Positions 35,111 through 48,354 of a stretch of 64,000 nucleotides of DNA are shown piece by piece (position 1 is the stretch's first letter; every line of letters starts with the position of its first letter). The DNA is taken from positions 175,053,411 through 175,117,410 of the forward strand of contig NC_071354.1 of NCBI RefSeq assembly GCF_943734655.1, given 5' to 3'. A model generated the notes under the pieces. The model was not told the DNA's origin. It ran no database searches and saw only the letters and a program-made list of their open reading frames with translations. The stretch is from Sabethes cyaneus. Taxonomy: Eukaryota > Arthropoda > Insecta > Diptera > Culicidae. The translations under genes and the position numbers were made by a program.

Positions 35111-35785
35111 CTGTTCGTTGCAAACATGTGACCGTTGAATGTAAGTGTAACGATATGCTGGTGGGTGAGCTGGCTGGGTTTAAAATAAACTTCAATTTTC
35201 CACTGTTTTCGGTTCATTTTTTTCCTCCTTCAATGTGCCGTATACTGACGGCTTGTCAAATATTCTCCGGAATGCTCATTATTTTTCGTGGTTGAGACGG
35301 ACGAAAAATGCGTTTGCAGCGAACACTGGTAAGAGGAAGAAAATCTCCCACGGTTAAGAATGAATTTTCCTAGGCGATGCGATGGCTGGTTAGTGGTTAT
35401 GACTATTTTGTTTGTTGGGGAGCTCAGGCAACGGTCCATTAATTTGAACTTTTGTAGTACATAATGATTAATGGTTATGACTAATTCCGGATAATGTTAA
35501 AGTACATCAGCAAGGAAACTAAACTCTATCTACTTGCATAACAGCAGCTAATTGTGCAAGCTAGTGCATCTGTCTTATGCATTTTATTCTTATACAACAA
35601 TTCCACGAAAAAATGGGTAATTTTTCAAATAGATCTGTGTGACAATGAGAGATTCTCTTCGTGTCTCCTCTCTTCCGCTTTTCACGGCGACGCTAATGCA
35701 TTTTAACACATCAGCTTTGCATGAATAGTTTGCCGGAGTCACTGGTTTGCTAAACATCTTGAAAATTTTCTTTTCTATGCATTTA

Positions 35786-36705
35786 GGGTATTGTCGTTAT
35801 CGTCGGGCCACTGTTATGGTCGGGCCATCACGATTTTACAGTGTTAATAACTCATGATATCTATGATACAACCATTGCAAAACTTCTTACTGTGATAGCT
35901 AACTTTTCACAATATTGTGAGTTTCAATCGTGTATTCAAAACACCCGTACTGAATTCAGTGACTAAATCTTACAGAAAAAGTTTTCCAGGCGCAATGAAC
36001 TTTTCTTCAAGAAATGATTCATGAAATTCATCGAGATAAATTTTGAAAATGTATGAAGTGTGTTGTGCTGCACACGAAGACTTTAGAAAAATCCCCTCCA
36101 GTAAGGTGTTTGGGAAGGCTAAGGTGAAACACTAGAAAAGCGCTATCTGTAAAGCTCGGGCCACTTGAGTAGTCATGGTTGAGCCACCATAATTTTAAGC
36201 GCAGAAGCACAATAATCGCTAGAGAATGTCAGTCACGTAAAATGTGATGAAATAAAGCAAAATTAATACGTTAAAAACCTAGATTTTTGCAGTTTTTTTT
36301 TCATTGTAGTTGTACACTTCGGTAAAGGCGATTGTAGTAATATTGATTTTACAAGATCGCCAAAATTTCGCAAAAATACAATTAAAAATAGGGTGCTTGT
36401 ACCTATATGAGCCGTAGTTCACGGAATTCATTCTTTTCATATCTCTATATAGAACTTCAATACGTATGTCTTAGATTTTCTGCGGTGGCCCAACCTGTAC
36501 AACATTGCCCGACTATGACAACATTTTTTGTCTTCACGTAAATGTCAATAACTTTTTTATTTTTTAAGCAACCAGTTCAAAACTTTCCGGAAATATACCT
36601 TATTCTTAGACCTTAGCAACGATGTATTTAGATATCCAAAATTCCTTTTGAAACGAAAGTTATGGGCGAATTCCAAAACGTGACCCAACCACGACGACAC
36701 TCCCC
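35786..36705 (-). mobile_element. 0.92-kb MITE (GGGGAGTGTCGTC ends), copy 2 inverted
   Basis: Reverse-orientation copy of 31782-32698 with TA at 35784-35785 and 36706-36707; by eye well over 90% identical. The two copies form a large inverted repeat around about 3.1 kb of otherwise non-repetitive-looking DNA. Confidence 0.82.
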
Positions 36706-36709
36706 TATG

Positions 36710-37800
36710 TAGCCGTGAAAAGCGGAATTTTTCGTGTTCTTGATAATGGACCCTAATTTTTCAATTTCTTTTTTGAGAGCTGAGTTTTTTTACATATTTG
36801 TTAAAAATTGAATATGTTATAATTTGTCGGTGATGAAACCAACATGGAAGTGTACTTTTTCAACTGGAAGCAAATGGATGTTTCTGCTTTTTCAGATCTG
36901 TTTTGTATGTAAAACCAGGGGAGAGGAGTATTTGTGTATAAAACGCCAAAAAATATAGTCAAAAAACAAACAAAAACTCTTTGGATGAAAACGCAAAAAT
37001 GTGAAGATGCAGTATGCGCAGAAGATAGACATAATGTTTGCAACATCTGAGATTTTTCGGAAATTGCATGAGAAAGAAACCGAGAGACTGGAAACAAAGC
37101 GCAAAAAAATAAAAGAATAGTGAAAAGTGTACTTTGATAAAGTAGCAAAAATAAGAAGATCTGTGGAAAAGAAACCAAAATAACATCCATTTACAAATGC
37201 GCTTGTTTTACATGAAATATTTAGAGATTATAAACATATCATCTAATTGCTGATTGCCTTAAAGAAACATAACACTTTCTTAACAAGCAACAATTAAAGT
37301 ATGTTGCTTTGAAACTGGTGAATATCTAGTTTTCTATGGGCGGGACTAGCGGCCAGTGTCAGCATGATGTCAGCCAATTTTGACCTGCATAAAATGTTAA
37401 AATTTACTGACAGCAGGGTCACACTCTCCGCTATTCTCACTCAATGAAACCCGGATTGCATGGCTAACCAAATAAGCGTCTAGCTATAGGGCAATACGGC
37501 TGGGACACTGTCCAACGATTGGGCATTCAAGCGTTGTCAAAAAATCGCGTTTTTTTGCATGAAAACTTTATTCAATAACTTACCGTAAATTCGGGTGAAA
37601 TTGATCTATTTTTCGAGTATTTTTTAAATACCTTGAGAAAGAAACTTATTTCAGAAGATGCTCAATTTGAAAATAAGTACTGTAATGCTGGTTACATAAC
37701 AGTAAAATGAGGCAGTCGGTCCTACATTAGCATGGTTCATGCGCCTGTTTAATCCAACAATGATAAAAAGGATATTACAAATTTTAACAACGTAACCAAT
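36710..37800. other. AT-rich, nothing assignable
   Basis: Open minus-strand frames at 36800-37190 are F/S/L-rich and overlap each other in two frames, which points to composition rather than coding. Confidence 0.4.
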
Positions 37801-37802
37801 AA

Positions 37803-37931
37803 TATTTTTTGAAACGATGGTTTTTACAATTGATGGAGGGACGGCAGGGGAAAGTAATGATTTTTTTTTTGGTAAAGGAGGGGAAAGAGTGGAAAGGAAA
37901 GGGGGGGGGGGGTAATGGGTAGCTACGCTTA
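37803..37931 (-). mobile_element. SINE, 5'-truncated copy
   Basis: Minus-strand copy of the 3' half: TTTTTTGAAACGATGG at 37805, then the polypurine part and a G run at 37903-37914, ending at GTAGCTACGCTTAACG. The tRNA-like head is missing. Confidence 0.7.
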
Positions 37932-38127
37932 ACGTTGAGATTGATACGATACGTTAACGTTGATAATTAGAGAATCGATTAGAGAATTAGTTTCATTAAA
38001 ACTTCTTTCAGCAACGAGGTTTGTGTTAACGGAAAAGAGTTTTATCAGGCATGTAGAAAATTGTGATTCGATCGAAATAGCAAATTTAAAAAACTAAGTA
38101 AATTACATGATCAGCCAATGAGTCTTC

Positions 38128-39505
38128 CGGCATGCATCCTTGTGAGGCGACCGGCCTACCATAGTTTCCTTACTTTCGCCAGGTGTACGATGGGAATCTC
38201 TCCAAGTAGTGCCTACAACTCGTTGTTTATACGCCTACAACACTCTCCGCCATCCGTTTGTACTCCGCCAAAAATAGTCCGCAACGACTTTTATTTAAAT
38301 ACGGCAAGTGCACGTATGTCTTCCGTAAGTAAAGTTGCTGTCTCATATCCGTTGAAAACTACCGGTCTGATTAGCGTTTTGTACATCGTCAGCTTTGTGC
38401 GGCGGCGAATGTTTCTTGATCGAAGCGTCTTGCGGCAGGCAAAGTAGGCTCGATTTCCAGCTTGAATGCGTCATTAAATCTCCTTACTCATGTTATTGTC
38501 GGCGGTGAACAGAGATCCCAAATATACGAATTCATCAACCACTTCCAGTTCATCGCCATCAATACTCACTGTCCGTGGGAGGCAAACGTTGCTTTCTCTG
38601 TTGCCGCTTCCTACCATATACAGGGATACCTCGATATAAGACAATTTATAATTTTAAAAAGTTGTCTTATATCGAAATTGTCTTATATCCAAACATGATT
38701 TTTTCACGCAAATTTGGCATTAGCAGTCACCAATTTTGCTCTGCGTTGTGTGTTTATGTTTTTTGAACTATTTAATATTGTTTGAGCTATTAGTTGTTTA
38801 CAATTTTTAGGATTATTTTGAAATAATGAACAAATTTATGGCGCCGCTTTTGGAATGGAAACTGTGCTCCGGTGTCGTTACCGACTATGTCAAAGGGATT
38901 TGTCTTATATCGAGGTAAAAATTGTCTTATATCGAATTGTCTTATATCGAGGTTGTTTTATAACGAGGTTGTCTTATATCGAGGTATCCCTGTATTTGGT
39001 TTTCGACACATTGATTTGTAACCCTATCCTCCTAGCCTCTACTTTCAGTCTAGCGTAGATTGCCTTCGCCGTCCCAAGGTTTTCAGTAATGATATCGAGG
39101 TCGTTTACGAAGGCTATGAGTTGGCTACTCTTTTTGAAGATCGTTCCTCTCATTTCAATGCCCGCTCGTCGGATCACACCTTCAATAACGATGTTGGATA
39201 ACATACATAAACGTCTATTCCCCGGCCGTAACCCTCTGCGCGATTTGGAGGGACTCCAGAGTGCCCCCGGAATACGCACGTAGTACAGCACTCGCTCCAG
39301 GGTGGCTTTGATCAGCCTTGTCAGTTTGTCCGGAAGTCCGTCCTCGTGCATTATCTGTCATAGCTGATCGCATTCAACTGTATCGTATGCTGCTCTGAAA
39401 TCCACGAAAATATGATGCGTGGGCACGTTGTACACTCGACATTTATGAAGGATTTGTCGGAGAGTAAAAATTTGATCCGTAGTAGCACGGTCCCCTCCCA
39501 CCGGG
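38128..39505 (-). mobile_element. RTE fragment split by a Tigger-like MITE
   Basis: Minus-strand RTE reverse transcriptase to C-terminal domain: DQIFTLRQILHKC near 39450, IFVDFRAAYDTVE near 39395, HEDGLPDKLTRLIKATLERV, FVNDLDII near 39095 (the FADD box is changed to FVND), KTKYMVGS, then after the MITE SLPRTVSIDGDELEVV (38570), YIWDLCSPP region and MYKTLIRPVV-like sequence. Truncated at both ends with several frame breaks. Confidence 0.8.
38621..38992. mobile_element. pogo/Tigger-like MITE
   Basis: 372 bp with inverted termini CAGGGATACCTCGATATAAG flanked by TA (38619-38620, 38993-38994). The motif TTGTCTTATATCGA is repeated about six times near the ends. The CAGGSATACCTCG start is shared with Tigger (pogo superfamily) elements. 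It interrupts RTE coding sequence exactly, so its borders are secure. Confidence 0.82.
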
Positions 39506-39779
39506 GCCACTGTAGCCTTACTGTTCCCCAATAGGCGACAACAAATATTGAATACTGAGAAACACAATTGAATTCAACATAAGCCATATTCTTTGCATAC
39601 AAAGAATAGTTTGGAGGTCATGCTGTTAATTGTGTTTGAAACGGATTCATTATTGTTGAATATGCACTAGAGTGCCCAAACATGAACAAAAGGGTGGTAT
39701 CCCGAGCTTTCAGAAGCATGTTTTGGCCTGGCAAACCATAGTAATCGTAAACTGACCTATTTATTATTTATCGCTACAA

Positions 39780-40270
39780 TACCGGTCCATTTGGTTGAAA
39801 ACTGCGGACTTTCTTGGACAATTGGTTTTAAAATCAACGTTTAAATTGGACTAGAAATTAGATTTGGAACAGAACTAGAAATTGTAGGTGAAATTGGACT
39901 TTAAATCGTACTTCACATGGGACATTAAATTGAATTTGAATTTGGGCTATTTTGATCTTGAAGCTATACTGTATATTCTGTAAACTGTAAATTGGACTCA
40001 AAATTGGATTTGAAAATGGACTTAAATTTAGCGTCATTTGGACTGAAAGTTTTGGTATTAGACATAAAATCGGACTTGAAATAGAATTTGTAGTTGGACT
40101 TGAAATTTTAATGGAATTGAATTAGAAATTAATTTTTAAATTTAACTGAAATTGATATTGTAATTGAAATTGGATTTGAAATTAGAATTTAAATTTGACT
40201 TAAAATTGAACCTAGAATTAAAATCAAAATACATTTGAAATTGGGATTTTAACTTGAATTTACCGAATGT
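39780..40270 (+). repeat. Degenerate minisatellite of TTGGACTTGAAAT-type units
   Basis: Some 30 or more diverged copies of a 12-14-bp motif (GAAATTGGACTTGAAATT and variants). Strongly purine-rich on this strand. Confidence 0.8.
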
Positions 40271-40584
40271 TTTGAAAATAGTTAAAAGCAGGTTTCTTTA
40301 CTATAACTTCGAAGAAATGAAAGGAAAATTGCTGATGCGCTCAGAGCCGTTCGTCAGACTTCGATAAAAGCGGAAGTTACTTCAATCGTTGGACGCGTTG
40401 CAAAAAAATCCGTTCTAGTAAGAGAAATAAATCGTTAAGCGTGTTATATCTGCTTAAATTCTACTTTGCTAAGCACCAATACTGAAACTAAAGTATGAAA
40501 ATAAATACATTTACTGAAGAAAATCATCAACCGGACATGGACATGAAATTAGACGCGACGTTGTATTTGAAGTTAAAATTGGCC

Positions 40585-41280
40585 CATTTTTTTATTTTTA
40601 GTCCTGTTTTACACTCATTATTTTCTTTCTCGTTTTCTGCTTTTTTCCATTTATTTTATCCTCTTTTTCCGTTTTTTGACCTATTTTCACGTTTTATGTC
40701 CCGTTTAACTTTGTTCCCGTTTTTCCTCGCAGTGCGCCGCCCGCGGATTCTCTTTAGCTTCCGTTTTCACCCTTTTACTAAGTCCTGATTTATCTTCGTT
40801 TTTCTTCATTTTGAGGCCCGTTTTCTTGCTTCGTTATTGACTCGTCTTTTTGTCATTTTCAGTCCCGTTCCCTTTTCTTTTTCTTTTTTTCGGTCCGAGT
40901 TTTCGTAATTTTTTGCTTTTAACTCCTTTTCTATTCTGTTTTTCGTTTTCATCTGTTTCATTCTATTTCTCACATTGAGACCTGCTTTTCCTTCTTTTCT
41001 TTTCTTTCAGTTTTAACCTGTTTATCTTCCAGTTTTTGTCCATTTTTTTCTATGCTGGCCTATATATCTGCATTTTTTGTCCAGTTTATGCTCATTTTCT
41101 TTCACGTTTTCTTTTTATGGGTTTTTCTTCTTTTCTGGTATGTTCTTCATCTTCTTCTGTTCCCCGTTTTTTGTCTCGATTTTCCACTATTTCTGTCCCA
41201 TTATCTTCTTTTCTATTTTTTCTCTTTTCATGTTCCATTTTTATTCCCATTCTGTTTTTCTCTAGTTCCGTCGGCAATCA
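40585..41280 (+). repeat. Long degenerate polypyrimidine tract
   Basis: About 700 bp of T/C-rich sequence made of diverged units resembling TTTTCTTTTCGTTTTGAGTCCCG. Strand asymmetry is extreme. The frames through it encode only F/S/L-rich low-complexity peptides. Confidence 0.75.
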
Positions 41281-41940
41281 ATCTGACCGGATTGATTTGC
41301 ATTTCAACATGAAAAAATAATTCGTTCAGCTGTTTAGATTTCAGTAAAATTTATCAAATTTGTCAGGTGTGTAGAAGAACTTGAATAGGATTTTGGATGC
41401 CGATTTATAACAGCAGTTTCGAAGTAAGATCTGTAATGGTTTGTATTAGGTTTTGTGCATCTGGGAAGTTTAACGTGGTATTCACATCTTGCAAGATGAA
41501 CCAGCCAAATTATACTGAAGTTCTGAACGACTGCTTGTATTTATAGCAGTTTGGTTACAACATTCTGGTTAGATATTTGGAAAAGTGAACCTTACAGTAG
41601 CCAGCCGGCAGATCGGTTCTAAATCCAATGGAGAACCTTTAGGGAATCATTGTGCAACGGATCTATTCCAACAATAAGCAATATAAAAGCATTGATGAGT
41701 TAAAAATGACAATTTCAATTTAATGGGAAGATTTTGAAATGCAAAGTTTAAGGAACCTGGTTGGACGTATGCCCAAAAGAATTTTCCGATCATTGGAAGG
41801 ATTCATTGAGCGAGTTAGAGCACCAACTGAAAATGTTTAATAACACCAAATATAATAATATCAAACAAAGTAAAATATGAATCTTAAACTGAATCCCAGC
41901 AATAGAAATTGCTACTGAAATTCAAGATAAAACGCAAATA

Positions 41941-42787
41941 CAGAAATGTTCCGATATTGTCAGCCCCATGTTGAATTTTGGGCTGACAAAATGGGGAAAC
42001 TGACAAAATCGGGAAAAATTTTTTCGATTTTTTTTTCAAAATTCAAGACTTAAGACCTTTTAATATCGAAGACTTCTACTAAAAATTAAATTTTAACTCT
42101 CAATTCGTCAACCGAAAGCTCAATGAACCGGGCACAGTACACTGATGGTCCAGAACATTTTTTGGTGCGCATTAGCTTTGTGCAAGGAAAACTTGGTTTT
42201 AAGTTTATCGAATCTTTGGAAGAGTTTCTTAATATCAAAGGTTCTATCAAATTTTGATTAATCCCTCTAAAAGTGCAATAAACAATTTATTTTTCTTCAG
42301 TTTCAATATAACACATTCATGTGTTCTGCAAAGTTTTACAGCATATTATTACAAGAAATTTTGCTGAAGACAGTAACCTTCTTCTATCTCTTCAGCAAAC
42401 ATAGAAAAATCCTATTTTTCATAAATGAAAAATCGTTAAAATGAGTTTTTCTATTTTAGCTATTTTTGTAGTTGTTGTATGATTTTTTCATGTTTCACAA
42501 AGTTGTACAAATAGTAAAAATACCCAACATTGCTGAATGTAGTATACCTCTATCTTTGCTTGTTTAGGAAATATAGAACTTTTACTATAAAAATACCCTA
42601 ATTTTGACCCCGAATTACTCGCAAGAAGGCATCATTTTATTCAAAAACTCTCCTCAGAGAATCAGAATACTTTCAAGCAGGCTGAAAAGTATTATAAAAG
42701 CACAAAAGTTAATCAAAAGTTATAGGCTGACAAAATCGAGATAAAAAGCTGATAAAATCGGGGGTAGACAAAATCGGAACATTACTG
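41941..42787. mobile_element. MITE with CAG(T/A)AATGTTCCGAT ends, second complete copy
   Basis: Same family as 1545-2417, about 847 bp, TA on both sides (41939-41940, 42788-42789). It carries the same subterminal GACAAAATCG repeats; overall similarity appears high along the whole length. Confidence 0.82.
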
Positions 42788-42977
42788 TATTTTTACAATT
42801 TTTACAATTTTAATAAGGCCATTACAAATATTTTGAAAAGTTTTTGTCCCTCCGGTGTTGGGCCACTGAAGGGGGAGCGAAAAAAAACAAAGAGTTTTTT
42901 AATCGAGCAAAAAAAAAATGGATTTTAAGGCATTTTTACTTAAAGTTTTAGCGCGAAAACCAAATCTATTCTTGTTT

Positions 42978-43445
42978 TTAATAGGGTATGTTGCTGCTTC
43001 GTCGTAGTTGCCTATTCCCGTCCTATCCAACACAAATCATTAAAAATATCAGCATTTTTATGACACACAATGCAAAACTAGTTATTCCCTAATATTTTAG
43101 TTTGTTGTCAATCAATCAATCGCGATCAATCAAAGTGAGCTCAGCTCTATTTAAATCCTTTTTATCATTAAAGAAGTCCTACCAGCTAAATTTCCTACGT
43201 TTTTTCGTACGACGAAGAAGAAAATGTCGACTGATCGTTTCAATTTCCGTCATTCATAAATGAAAATAACTCACGCAACGCATTGTCGTTATTCTACAGC
43301 CAGGAAAACTTGCCTGACCTGCAGAAAGTTTGCAGAATAACATTTGCCATGCCATCCTACACAAATCCATGCGCGTTAGCTTCGTAAACATTGTTGTGAT
43401 TTTTAGTTCGAACGATGAAAAATTTTGATGAACGGATTTTAAATT
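42978..43445 (-). repeat. Dispersed repeat, copy 2 inverted
   Basis: Inverse copy of 28605-29193 lacking the 112-bp retroposed insert. It is bracketed by inverted copies of another repeat (42818-42895 and 43590-43700), which may be the arms of one larger element. Confidence 0.75.
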
Positions 43446-44249
43446 TTCGAAAATGCCACTGTTTTAATTCTCATTTCTATTTCGTGCTAGAAGTGTTAAC
43501 TCAAATCGTACACTCATTTTTCGAGGTTTTTAGGCAATAGCGTCCACAGACAATTGATTTTATAAAAAAAAATTAACTCGTGTCCTACAAATTATTTTTT
43601 TGCCCCCCGATTTTTCAAGCCAATTTCCAAGGAAAGGGTGACAAAAACTTTAAAAATGATTTGCAATGGCCTAATTCCGATAGAAATTACTCTAAATTTT
43701 CAAAATAATCCTGTTTAACTGTAAGATATCAACTCAACTTTCTTTTAATATTTTTAATGAAAACGACAAAATTGCTTTTTTCAAGTACTGGTCAACCTAA
43801 ATGTATAGAAAACATACACCCACGAAAAGGTTTGGTTCAATTCTGAAAGGTCGTTGTTAATCGCATACGCGATCAGGATTGTAATCAAGGATTTATAAAT
43901 ATTTACAAGAATTTACTCCCAAACCCGCCAAATGGCGGGGTTGTGAATTAGACCGTTAATTTTCTCGACCACAATTAGCATATTATCCACCTTATTTTTA
44001 TCCCCCTTCACATAAAGTAAACTGAAATGAGATTAAATTCTGTGTGAATTTTTCATCTAACTCATATAAATAATGATAGGTCAGGTCAGTCAATTTCAAA
44101 TAAAAAAAACTTTTGTCATTTTAATTCACTTAAATAAAAACAGAAACTCAGACTAGGTCACTCAAGTCCTTACATTATCAGGTTATAATATCAATCAACG
44201 ACTGTAAAAAAATGAGCTCTCTAATTATTCCATTACAAGACCTTTACCT

Positions 44250-46490
44250 TTCAATATGCTAATAGCACCACGGCCGGTTTGAAGCACCTTCAGCAGCCAC
44301 TTCGCCGGTACCGAACCGACGACTTCGCTGTCTTTTCACAGGTTCCCTTTTGGGATATTTCGTTGGTCCAACGCTCAGTACACTCGTAACGGCAGTCGCA
44401 ATATCGACAGCATCGACAACAGCAAGCTGGAAGCCATCAATTTTGTGCTAATTGCTTCTACACGCACTCTGGGTAATCGGTATTTCTTTAGGACTTATAA
44501 CTATATATAAATATATTTCACTACATTTGCGCAAACCATTAGCGCCACTACGGTAACTATTTTTGGAATAATGTAAAACAAGCGTCGAGCAGCAAACTTA
44601 AGCAAAGCACCTACAGAAGACAGCCGATTACAGCTGATCGATATTTATTCTACTATTAAACACGGGAGCGCACCTGCCCTGCCATCGACAAGGTGGTTGT
44701 AAATCTCTGCGCACTTCTAAACACTTCACGTTTCGAGAGGCGGTCGAATTTTTATGTTTTGTTTTGCTGCTTTAATCTGCCCCGTTGTTATATTTCAAGA
44801 CACTGGTGAATCGTGAAATTTTATTTATTTACATTCCGCATCCCGTCGTTTTTCGCAAACCGGTCCAACCGACACCGAAGAAGTATTTTAGTTATCATGA
44901 AAGCCGCTGGCGAGGTCTCTGCCGGTCATGGAATGCCTACGTAGTAGACCAGCACAACTCGGGCAGCTTCGTTGAGTGATTTGTTGTTCATACCCGCCGG
45001 TAGGGTGTCTTCCGTTGCGTTGACAGACATTGGCGAAGATAACATTTATATTTCACTTTTCGCTGGCTCATCGACAGTATTGCCATGGGCTAGGTAAATC
45101 GGGGTCAAAAGCACCAAAATTTATTTCTATTTACATCCAAATCGCAATCTTGCTCTCTCAACAGTGCAAAGATCAACTATTCACAGACCTAAACACAGAG
45201 CGCAAACCTACGATCGAGTGATCTATGGTCGAATTAGATCTTCTGAGCATTTACTCATTTCCTGGCCCGCGAAACCATTACTAAGCATTTATTCACTCGT
45301 TTTCTGCTCACAATTCTTTCTTTATCAAACACTCGATTAATCAATCAATTGCAGCCGATTGAACACTACAGCGATAATATGACCGGCCCCTTCTACCGTG
45401 CTTCCCTTTCTTAACGATCATCCACACCGTACCGTACAACATGGATTCGCTACACGCGCTTGTGCCTCACCGCAGCTCGTCAGTGTTAATTATAACCTTT
45501 CCGTACAGCAAGGGCCACTCCAAAGACACACAAGAAGCAACTATCGCGCCAGACAATTGCATTATTCACTGAGCGCCGCCGCATGTTTCACCCACTCTAG
45601 TCCCTTTGTAATCAGTGCACGCCTCTCTACATATATCTGGATACCGAGCAAGTCTTCGCGAGCGAGCTTTCCCTCGAACAGAACTAATCGAACTAGAACA
45701 CCTTTAGCTTAGCTGCGGAAAGTTCTACTTCGCCGATCTCTCCGCTATACTTCTTCTGCCTTCGCGGAATCGCAATGTGATTTACTTTCGCTGATTCCGT
45801 TCGCATCGAAGGAAAAATCGTAACTGCCACTACGCGCTCTTACAGAACTAAAATAACAATTAGAACACTCTGTAAAGTCAATCGGTGCCGGTTTAAATTT
45901 TCGCCCGGGGTTCACACGGTTAAAACAACGCGACTTCGGCGGAATGAAAACGGATAACTTTTGACGACCGACGGGTTCTTGACGGCGGGGGCGGCATTCG
46001 CAACAGCAATGACGAAGACTGTAAACCTTTGTTTGCTGCCGTTGGTTGGTGTCTTAATTTCGCAGAAATTTCTAGAAAGTAGCACACGGCCAGTCATCGC
46101 CCGAATAACACTTAAAACGGCAGTAGAACAAGAATGCCTGTGTGAGCAATAGCAACAATTGGTAAAATAGGAAATTTTGTTTTTCGCTTTCTACACGCCT
46201 TATCCAACCGTCCGTCCGGTTCATGCGAGATCTTGGTCGTAACTAAACGGCGCGTCCCGAACCGATACGGTGTGACAAGGTACTGTGGTGGGTTTTGGAT
46301 AATGTTTGAACTGCGGGTGCCGATACGCGAAGGACCACGCGAGGGCGACCGACGACGTGGTGGATAAAATAGAATGCCGAACTCAACGGAACGGTGGTGT
46401 ACAGTGTACGTATGCCGCCGCTCAAGTGGTTCCGAATGATGACTGGCTTTCCTCTCTCTCCTTATAAATATATCTCTCGCTCTTGGGGGG
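44250..46490 (-). promoter_or_regulatory. GC-richer island, possible minus-strand promoter and 5' leader
   Basis: Base composition is clearly higher in GC and CpG than the surroundings. At its right edge the minus strand has GAGA-type repeats and a TATA-like TTTATAAGG (46455-46480), followed by AGTCATCATTCGG, which could be an initiator. Several short frames exist (ATG at 46097, 60 codons) but none looks like a real protein. It may be the untranslated first exon of a host gene transcribed leftwards. Confidence 0.35.
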
Positions 46491-46959
46491 AAAATTTCAT
46501 TCCATACGTTGCCAAGCTGCCTGTCGGAAAATTCCTTTTTTTGAAAACATAATGTTTATTTAACAAATCGGGTGAAATATAAGTTTCATATCGAATTTCC
46601 AAATGATTTCGACGTACTTTTTGGTTAGGGTGAAATTATGGTCGAAAATGAAAACTTCAACAAATTTCTAGTAGGTAACTAAAATATAATTTTACAAAAA
46701 AGTATACCAAATCAGTATACCAAAAACCAATATTCATGATCACAATAATTGCTTATGCTAAATGTTAGGCAATTAATTAAGTTTTGACGTAGAACTACGT
46801 CTTTGTTTACTATACTGGGACTGGGTAGCACTTTGTGATAACGAAAATTGAAGTGTAACGTTTCAATGAAAGATTTCAAATGCTAATAGCTACTAAACTA
46901 CTGAACGAAACTGAACAATTTATGTGTCGTTGGATAGATAAAATGATCAGCAATTTTAT

Positions 46960-47430
46960 GAAGGGGGCAACAGAGCAATTTTATGAAGGGTGTTAGAGGG
47001 AGAGCTCCTATACAAATGAGACACAAATTTCCTCCAAACTCGAGAACTAATCAAGCAAATGGAACCAAATTTGGCATGTGGGAGTTTTAGAAGACAGGAT
47101 TTTAGGAAGGGGGGCTCCCATACAAATGATATACAAATTTCCTCATAACTTGAGAAAGCAAAAGGAACCAAATTTGGCTTGTAGGGGCTTCAGAAAGCAG
47201 GATTTTGTTTATGGTGTACTGAGATCCATCCGTCTTTTAACAGAGGGGGGGGGGGGGGGCTCCTGTACAAATGAAACACAAATTTCGACATAACTCGAGA
47301 ACTAATTAACCAAATGGAACCAAATTTGGCATGTGGGGGCTGTTGGAGGCATAAATTTATTTTATGATGGTTTGAGGTAGGAGGATAAGGATTCTCATAC
47401 AAATAAAACAGAAATTTTTGCGTGTGTGCC
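46960..47430 (+). repeat. Tandem satellite, about 3-4 units of 110-145 bp
   Basis: The block ACAAATGARACACAAATTTC recurs at about 47013, 47122, 47268 and 47400, with ACTCGAGAACTAATYAAGCA and GGAACCAAATTTGGCATGTG between. Unit length varies because of G-run and internal indels (for example the 16-18 G run at 47247). Confidence 0.8.
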
Positions 47431-48014
47431 ATATTTTCTGCTATGTAACAAGCGGTAAGCTGTGAAAGTAAACTAGTAAAACCTTCTTGGAGCAAAAGAC
47501 AGTGAGTCGACGCCGCTAACTTACATGCCTGTTGTCGTTCATATCAAAAGGAAAGGACATTCGAATGCCACGTCATATTTGCGATGAACGTGCTTTGGTT
47601 TTAATGTTATTTGTAACCAAAGGCCCCTTTAGAGGCCACAAGCGAGTTCAAGTAAGATTATTAAAACATGTCAAGCTACGCATAATCATATTTAATACAA
47701 TAATCTGTGGGCTGGTCATTCATTACTATTTCAACCTTTATTATGCTCATGCTTATCACTTGTGTGATTTTTAAAAGAAATTTCTATGTCTCAATAGTTG
47801 CAGGCGTTGTGAAGTTGAAGGCGTATGAACCCATTCCACGTATTTTCAAATCCACCATGCATGCATCCAATTAAGAATGGAATCTGAATATTTCGCTCTT
47901 CTCTTTTAAATATTCACTTAAATAATTGGACTCACAGATTCTTATAAACGTACATATGCCAGAAATGCAGTTTACGTTAGTCTTTGATCTAATGATCTGA
48001 TATAGTCCTATGTC

Positions 48015-48354
48015 CAGGGATGGTTCGATCACTTTGACTCAATTTTGATTCATTTGACAGTACCGTCTTAACGGGGCCAAATATAACAAAGTTATGTACG
48101 GTACATTTGTAGAACAGGTTATTATCTATAATTTTGCTGAATAAAGTTTTGCTGTATCTTTTGTAGTTACGGCGCTACAATGCTAGTATCTTATTAGTGA
48201 CTAAATGAACAATCCTGCAAAACTTTGTTTTGAAAAATTGTAGTTTAGAACTAGTTCTACAAATGTCCCATACATAACATTATCATATTTGGCTCGGCTT
48301 AGACGGTACTGTCAAATGAATCAAAATTGAGTCAAAGTGATCGAACCATCCCTG
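48015..48354. mobile_element. hAT-like MITE with long inverted termini
   Basis: 340 bp starting CAGGGATGGTTCGATCACTT and ending in its complement; arms of about 60 bp. Flanks CCTATGTC and CCTACGTC form an 8-bp duplication with one mismatch, typical for hAT elements, as is the CAGGGATG start. Confidence 0.8.

Larger units (their letters stand above)
32700..35780. other. Mostly single-copy-looking DNA between the two 0.92-kb MITEs
   Basis: Moderate GC, few repeats, a CACCGTCAGG/TGCCGCCGG area near 34140 and the GTC tract at 35071. The character resembles intronic or regulatory host DNA. No exon could be established. Confidence 0.35.

Noticed and set aside
36801..37190. Membrane protein suggested by F/L-rich minus-strand frames
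   Set aside because: Three overlapping frames share the same F/S/L bias, which comes from AT-rich composition; no consistent start or domain.
41036..41320. Hydrophobic proteins in the polypyrimidine tract
   Set aside because: All three plus-strand frames are open because the tract lacks purines and thus stop codons.
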